From Dipteronia dyeriana (lineage: Eukaryota; Streptophyta; Magnoliopsida; Sapindales; Sapindaceae): a DNA stretch of 64,000 bases. Below are positions 57,907 to 64,000 of the stretch, piece after piece. The first letter of the stretch is position 1; each line of letters starts with the position of its first letter. The translations under genes were made by a program, and so were the position numbers. Below the pieces are notes generated by a model. The model had not been told where the DNA came from. It made no database searches and saw nothing but the letters and a program-made list of their open reading frames with translations. Location of the stretch: assembly GCA_032871835.1 (NCBI GenBank), contig CM065301.1, positions 21,841,291-21,905,290 on the forward strand, given 5' to 3'.

Positions 57907-60900
57907 TCATGTAGTAGTAGTAGTAAATGCCAATTTTCTGTCGCGCGGTGCAAGACTGGCTTGTGCTCTGTATGCTGCCCTGCCTGAACACCAATCCAAG
58001 AAAGCCAATTGAATTAACAGATAGTTTTAGAGGGTGCTTCTACATGCTTACAATAATTACCTTCACTCTTTCCTATTCTGCTCTCGAAAGGGAATAACAT
58101 TATATAAGCGAATAATGGAACAATTACTTGAAATGAAAAGGCAATCTCTCAAATGAACTTGAATGCCACAAGATTTGCCTTGAACACCTTGTGGTGTGCT
58201 TAGAGTTGCAAAATAAACAAGTGCACACATTCTTAAGCTAACAAAACCGTGATAAATAAAATGTTAAGACACGGTTCAACTGAACGCAATGTTTTAAAAC
58301 ACGTTTTTAGTACCGAGACGTTTTTTCTCTTCCAAGGCTCAAAGCGTAATGAGGCGTAAGCCTCAATAAGGATAGTATAAATTATATAAAAAAAAACACC
58401 TAAATATCATAAAACAACTAATAATTCATAGCATAATATATAAAAAAAAAAACCTAAATCTCACAAAACAACCAATAATTCATAACATAATAAGATAAAC
58501 AAGTTCATAACTTGATAAATAAACCAAGTCCACAAGTCACAACATGATAAAAATAAACCAAGTACACAACATGATAAAAATAAAAAAGAGTTCACAACAT
58601 TATACTTATGTCATATACGTATAACTTATTAACTTCTAGACTTATAGTTATAACTTATAAACATGCAAAACATTCCATTTATAACACTATAACAACACAT
58701 TTATTAATATAAATATTTAATTATTTAAAAAATACATGGCATTTAAATCTTCAACAATACATAAACATGTAAAAAAAAAAAATTAACACTTACACTACTA
58801 CAACAGTAGTACATATATTAACATTATAATTTATAACATTCCATGGCAATATGGCATTTAATTTAAGGAAAAAAAAAAAAAAACATTCAAAACTGATGTG
58901 TGCGCCTGAAAAACATATTGAGGCGCCGCCTTGAAACGACCGCCTCATAAGAATGAGGCGTAAGCCTCAATGGCTGTTTATGAGGCTACCGCCTCATAAC
59001 GTTTTTTGTCAAAAACGTATTGAAGCGTGCCTCATAACGCTTTTTAAAGCAATCTGCAAGAGCTTGTACTAACCTTCATTCTTTTCCATTTTTCTTCTGC
59101 TACGCCACAGAAGTCGAATTGGTGTACCGGAAAACCCAGCATCTTTACGTAGTTGCTTCTCCATGTAACGTCGGTAAGTCTCAGAAAATAGTTTTGCATC
59201 ATTTACAAAGAAAACAAATGTAGGTGGCCTAATGGCAGCCTGCAAAAGGAAATCGAACTCAATACAAAGTGTCACCAAGGTCAAAGTAAAGCATTGGAAC
59301 AATACAATTCAGCAAGTTTAGCAGAAAAAAAAAATGTAAGACTTCAAGTGAGACATACAATGGTGAATAAGCAATTAGCCCGTGCCCGGAAATCACATGT
59401 CAAAATGTGTTTACTGCAACTGACTATTACACATCATACTAAAAAATGTGTTGATTGCGTCATTTCTATAATTGGATTAAAATTGTGTCAATATCTATTA
59501 AGACGAAAAAAGCACACGGTTGAAAGTGCAATTAATGAAATCTGCTTTCACTCTCAACATAATATAGTAAAAGAGCAAGTCCCATTTAATAAAAAGTATA
59601 GACAAGACACGAGTGCATCCGACAAAGAACCCATAAGAACCAAACTACTACCACAAAATCATAAAAAAGATTATCAAGAAGAAACAATCATATTAATTAT
59701 TTTCTTGAATGACAAAAGTACCTGAGTACAATAATATATGCGTCCTCTCTTGCCACCTCTTGTCCTAGGAGGTGATTTGAAAGCTAGTGCTTCTTGCACC
59801 ACTTGATTTAATGTGGCAGTACTTAGCCTTCTAGATCTCTCCTTTTCCACCGTGCTAGCAGCATCAATGATCCTGACCAGAAACAATGACAATTAACTTC
59901 TTATATACTTTTATGTAACAAATACCATAAAAATTATGTCTACAGTGTTGCTTTTTTCTTTCCCTGAAGTGAGAGGCAATGCACTTGAAGAGTTGAGTAG
60001 TTCAACTAGTAAGTCTCCTACAGTTGGTCTGGGATTCAAACCCTACTCACATCTTGATTAATATTTATAGGACGTTAGTATGGGGTGCAATATAATATAA
60101 ATAAATAAAGGTAAAGAAATCATGCATTATATAAGGAGCATGAGTACATGCAAACAAGCCAATCTTATCAATATAGATGCTTTCACATCAAGCCAATGGA
60201 TGATATTTCTAATTAATTCCATCTCATAAATAAAAAAGAAGACGGGCTTATTCTTCCAGCAGTTATTTGGAAATCAGGATTACTGTCCAAATAAGAATGA
60301 ATTGGTTGTTAATCATAAACTCTGCTGTCCAATAAATGACTTAAAAACAGAGAAGACAATGATACTGGTAAGAAAAAACATACTTATCAACACTATCACC
60401 AGCTATCGCGGTTGAATACACTACAGGAGCCCAGTCAAGACTGCGAAGCTTCTCTCTAACATCTTGCTCATAGTATGTTGCAGTCTGCTGGTTTTTGTTT
60501 GGTATAGTATCCCATTTGTTGACAACAATCAGACAACCCTTTCCTTCTTTTTCAATCCTTTCAGCAATCCTGCAATCCTAAAACCAACAGGAAAAATATT
60601 ACAATACAATTAAATGAGAGATCATCAGGGGAAAAGAAAACAGCCAGCAATCACTTGATTAATGGGCCATAACATAGCGAAGCACATCTAAGAACTGTCA
60701 CTGAGATACAATCTTCTTTTTCTTTTATCTTTTTCTTAAATTCATATAGAAGCCACTTCGCTTACCCTTTAGAATAAGTCACCCCACACGTAGTAAAGGC
60801 TCAAACTCACAACCTTGTTATTTTACTAGAGAGAGGTACCATTCATAATCTTTGATGACTACTGAAATAAAATTGCTCAAAGCTTGAGTCAACAGGACTT

Positions 60901-63301
60901 TCAAGAAAGTCACTTGACGACTTACTTTCAGTGGAAAAATACCTCCGAATGAGTTTTAACTTGCTTTCAGTTAGAAACTATAATGAACTGTTTAGATGCC
61001 ACATGAAGCACCATCCCAGGTTCGAATTCTACAACCAAGTACTTGGGATAACCTCAAGTCAAGGGATACATTCTGGTAATTGCAAGGTGCATGAGGGACA
61101 GAAAGACTACACACTCTAAAGGATCGTGTTGGGTGATTGAAATTAATGGACACCTCATTACTTCAGAAAAAGAAAAATGATGCCATGTTTTAAATTATGA
61201 ATGGGATGCATTTTCTAAGAAAAAAATTATGAATAGGATTCAAGAAGCTCCGATAACTTGACATAAACGTTTTCTGTAATTTTTGGGAAGTTTTTGTGAG
61301 TTTAACTATATCCAGTTTCCATATACAAATGTAAAATTACAAGAGAAAGAAGTATTAGGAAGGCAAGATCCTTTCCTCCACTTATAACTCTGATTTTAGG
61401 TAGGGGAGGGAAAGAAAGCCCAGAGGGGACCTCGACCTTCCATAGAACCGAACTGTTTTTCTTGTAATAAATGTTATTTGCAGTTTCAAGAAACAAAATC
61501 ATTGTATATTTCATTGGCTAAAGCTCGGACTCAGATCCCTCGGATAACATGTCAGGGAAGCGCAATCAACTTAATAAATTAAATGCCTAAGGAATGTTTT
61601 GACATGGATACATGCCCAGGGATTAGCCATGTGCTAAAGCGGTCCAGAACACCTAGTTAGACAACAAGACAGCAACTACTGCAAGGATCTGAAGCCAAAA
61701 GGTAAAAACGTTATAAATATGATGACCCCATAAAAGCTGCAGATGAAGTACCTGTTCCGTGATACAAGCCAAGGCCTCAATGACAAGAGCAACAACATCA
61801 GAACGACGGATGGCACGAAATGCTCGGTTCACTGACAAAGCCTCTGTGGTACTACCTGATGAAGCTATAGCTGCCCTTCTTCTAATTCCAGCAGTATCAA
61901 TAAGCCGGAACTTCTGAAAGAAAAACCACTGTATTTAATTTCCAAGAGTAATCAAAATGCCAGAAAGCAAACACAACATGACTAAAATGAGTAAATGCCT
62001 TGTCGACATGTCTTTTCTAGCTCTAACTTTCCTATAAACTATTCAATCCATTCATTTGAAGCTTTGTTGAATCTTCCAGTTGATCAAACTCAATGAGTAT
62101 TACTTATTGATCAATAAACCATGTGGTAGAACTGATAACAAATAAATCTTTGAAACAAAAGCATGTAAAATTTACAATTAGCTCTACCTGGCCATCAGGT
62201 CCCGTAAATTCACTATCAATAGCATCACGAGTAGTACCACTAATAGGGCTAACAATTGTTCTATCTTCTCCAACCAATGCATTCAAAATACTACTTTTAC
62301 CAACATTTGGTCGGCCAACAATTGCAATTGCAGGAACATGATCTACTTCTTCATTTGGATTCTCTACACCCTACAAATTGCAATCAATAAAATATCAATC
62401 ATCTAGTTACAAAAGCTACATTTTACAAATGCTCATAAAAGTTGCATATAAGATCAGCATCTATCAATATATGAAAAATACAGGCGGTTGATTGGATAAT
62501 ATTCAAAAATAATCAGTAGGAAAGAGATAAGTTGATAGCCAATTTGGCTCATTTTTTTTTTTTATTTCAAGGAAACAAAAAAAAAAATTAACAAAAGGGA
62601 AGTTCATAGCCAGTTTGATTAAAACTTAACAACTAACTGCAAAATTTCATTCATAGCAAGAAACAGATATGCTAAAGATCTAACTCTGTAATTACAAACC
62701 TCCACTTTTTTCAGTTCTGAACAAACAAGATCAAGGAGCTCTCCAGTTCCAGTCCCAGATAAGGCAGAAATAGGAAGAGGCGAGAACCTTTAATCAACCA
62801 AAAAGTGATCAAAACAGATACGTGAAGGAACCAACCAGTATCTATAAAATTGAAAAAATGTTAAAGAAAAAAAAAATCCCGCCTAAGAATCTCAGATAGC
62901 ATATCCTATAGACAATTAACAAATTTTGAAGGAATTATCCAGATATATGGATACAGATATGTAAATCTCCATGTGCAAAAGGCCACTAACTTGATTCTCA
63001 TAAACCCAATAGAGAATACAAAAAGCTTGGAGTCGGTTCAAGCGTGTCAAAACATATGATCCAATAGTAAATTGTCTTACATAATTAGAGAACTCACTGG
63101 ACATGTATTCACATAAAATTGAAGGCCAAGAATTTTCAAGAAAAGAGAGAGAATATCTCACCCGAAGGACCAAAATTCCGACACTTGCAAAATCCCTTTA
63201 CGTGGAGATTCACACTTGTTCACAGCAAGTACAATAAACTTATTCATGTAGTTCTTACGTAACCAGTCCGCTATCTCCACATCAGCTGCTGTTAGACCGG
63301 C
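57907..63301 (-). CDS. DER: Der/EngA-type double GTPase, chloroplast ribosome biogenesis (C-terminal part, 8 exons)
   Basis: Bacterial Der (EngA) is a tandem-GTPase factor for 50S assembly. The plant nuclear homologue (EMB2738 in Arabidopsis) acts in chloroplasts and is essential. Exons on minus: 63301-63162, 62787-62700, 62370-62188, 61913-61752, 60577-60384, 59872-59722, 59239-59074, 57983-57907. All have GT-AG ends and compatible phases, totalling 1161 nt (386 codons plus stop). First GTPase domain end: NKCES (G4) and SALSGTG (G5). Second domain: GRPNVGKSS (G1), SGTTRDAID (G2), DTAG (G3), NKWD (G4) and STAIAG (G5). The C-terminal KH-like domain has [24 protein letters not shown] and [13 protein letters not shown]. 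The transit peptide and first G1-G3 lie beyond 64000. No stops or shifts are seen, so it is probably functional. The last exon is the least certain part. Confidence 0.92.
58280..59055. mobile_element. Repeated element in the last Der-gene intron ('gaggcgtaagcctc' type)
   Basis: Both ends carry 'gaggcgtaagcctcaat' and runs such as 'ttttaaaacacg' (left) and 'cgctttttaaag' (right) that are roughly inverse. The middle is AT-rich with a duplicated stretch ('cctaaat.tcataaaacaac..taattcata', 58400 and 58452). This suggests a non-autonomous DNA element inside the intron 57984-59073. Family not determined. Confidence 0.5.
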
Positions 63302-63663
63302 CTGTCAGTGATACAGTATCTCTTAGAACAATAACATCAGATAAGTTTTCCTTAATTACTTGCTCAAAACTTAACTGATAGAGGTTTACAATGATCAGCC
63401 AACCCAACCATAGGACTGATCTCCCAGCTCTATGGTCTTCTAAAAATCCTAGCACTGATTTTGACGAGATATTATCATCAAATTAAAAATTATGTATAAT
63501 ATTCTAAAAATGTATAACTCTCTCACGAATCTCCTCACCACATTCCAAACCAACTTTCCGTTCTTCACTATTACATATCCGGTATATGCACCCTCGTTAT
63601 TAACATAACAGTAACACTTCTCCCAACCACACCCTCCCCCACCCACCTAGCACATAAAAGAAC

Positions 63664-63705
<42 letters not shown>

Positions 63706-64000
63706 TACACAAAAAACAAAACAGAAGGGTAAGCCTTCCCTCAGAGGAACATCTCCCAAGTCCCTAGAGCTTGCTTTGCTAAGAGGGTTAGTATTCAGTA
63801 TCAACAGCTTTACTCCCTCCATAATCCCCAAGCATGCAAGTAGTATCCAACTGATACTACTTAACCAAAAGGAACCTTAAAAGGGTTTCTCCAACACATA
63901 AAAATGCTTTATTAGGAAAGTTTCTAGACCTTCTGGTCATTCCTTTTCTTTTTTCCCCTGTAAAATGAATATTCTGCATTTCAGTAGATACCTAAAACTT
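63302..64000 (-). other. Intron of the Der-family gene running to the window edge
   Basis: No further Der coding exon is recognisable up to 64000. It holds a (TA)n tract (63667-63703). The preceding exon, encoding the segment before AGLTAADVE, must lie upstream outside the window. The minus-strand frames here (63449-63646, 63571-63831) have no Der similarity. Confidence 0.6.
63667..63703. repeat. (TA)n microsatellite
   Basis: About 36 bp of TA dinucleotide in the intron of the Der-family gene. Confidence 0.97.

Noticed and set aside
57722..58012. 96-residue plus-strand frame
   Set aside because: It is antisense to the last exon and 3'-UTR of the Der-family gene.
59294..59725. 143-residue plus-strand frame
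   Set aside because: It lies wholly within the intron 59240-59721 of the Der-family gene, on the other strand, with no recognisable domain.

Overview
This window is nuclear DNA from a flowering plant, most likely a eudicot. It is very AT-rich, has no operon structure, and carries one intron-rich housekeeping gene plus a dense nest of plant transposon families. The only conserved host gene I can support is a minus-strand, chloroplast-type double-GTPase gene of the Der/EngA family (57907-63301). Its N-terminal exons lie beyond base 64000. No tRNA, rRNA or CRISPR features were seen.

Layout. Positions 1-13679 are gene-free and packed with small non-autonomous DNA elements: hAT-like MITEs, fold-back elements nested inside each other, a miniature Mutator element and microsatellites. 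From 13680 to 54656 there are four more Mutator-like elements (MULEs): M2 13680-19087, M3 19331-20936, M4 37159-45172 and M5 45481-54656. M1 is the small one at 670-1488. M1, M2, M4 and M5 have recognisable 9-bp target-site duplications, exact for M5 and 8/9 for the others. M2, M4 and M5 carry two convergent genes: a MULE transposase (MuDR N-terminal domain, DDE core, SWIM finger, CCHC knuckle) and a DUF1985 plus Ulp1-like C48 peptidase gene. This is the gene content known from ULP-carrying (Kaonashi-type) plant MULEs. Every coding copy here is broken.

The most unusual structure is in these MULEs. Each element end carries an array of roughly 20-bp units with a TCGA core and a T-run. In M4 and M5 each array lies inside what looks like a 5'-UTR intron: a donor follows a short leader exon near the terminal repeat, and an acceptor lies at or within a few bases of the ATG. 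The arrays at the two ends of one element are on the same DNA strand while the genes face each other, so the two intron RNAs would be complementary.

Between the MULEs lie four copies or fragments (alpha, beta, gamma, delta) of a tandemly duplicated small acidic-protein gene that I do not recognise. The two long copies are disabled. The array has been split by two Copia-type LTR elements (21948-30322, minus, with pol remnants; 31394-36802, plus, non-coding), by M4 and M5, and by a hAT-like MITE in delta. Comparing copies gives pre-insertion sites for M4 and the delta MITE.

Positions 56902-57570 hold a second copy of the hAT MITE seen at 2594-3327. From 57659 to the window end is the Der-family gene with seven introns in view, one invaded by a repeated element.
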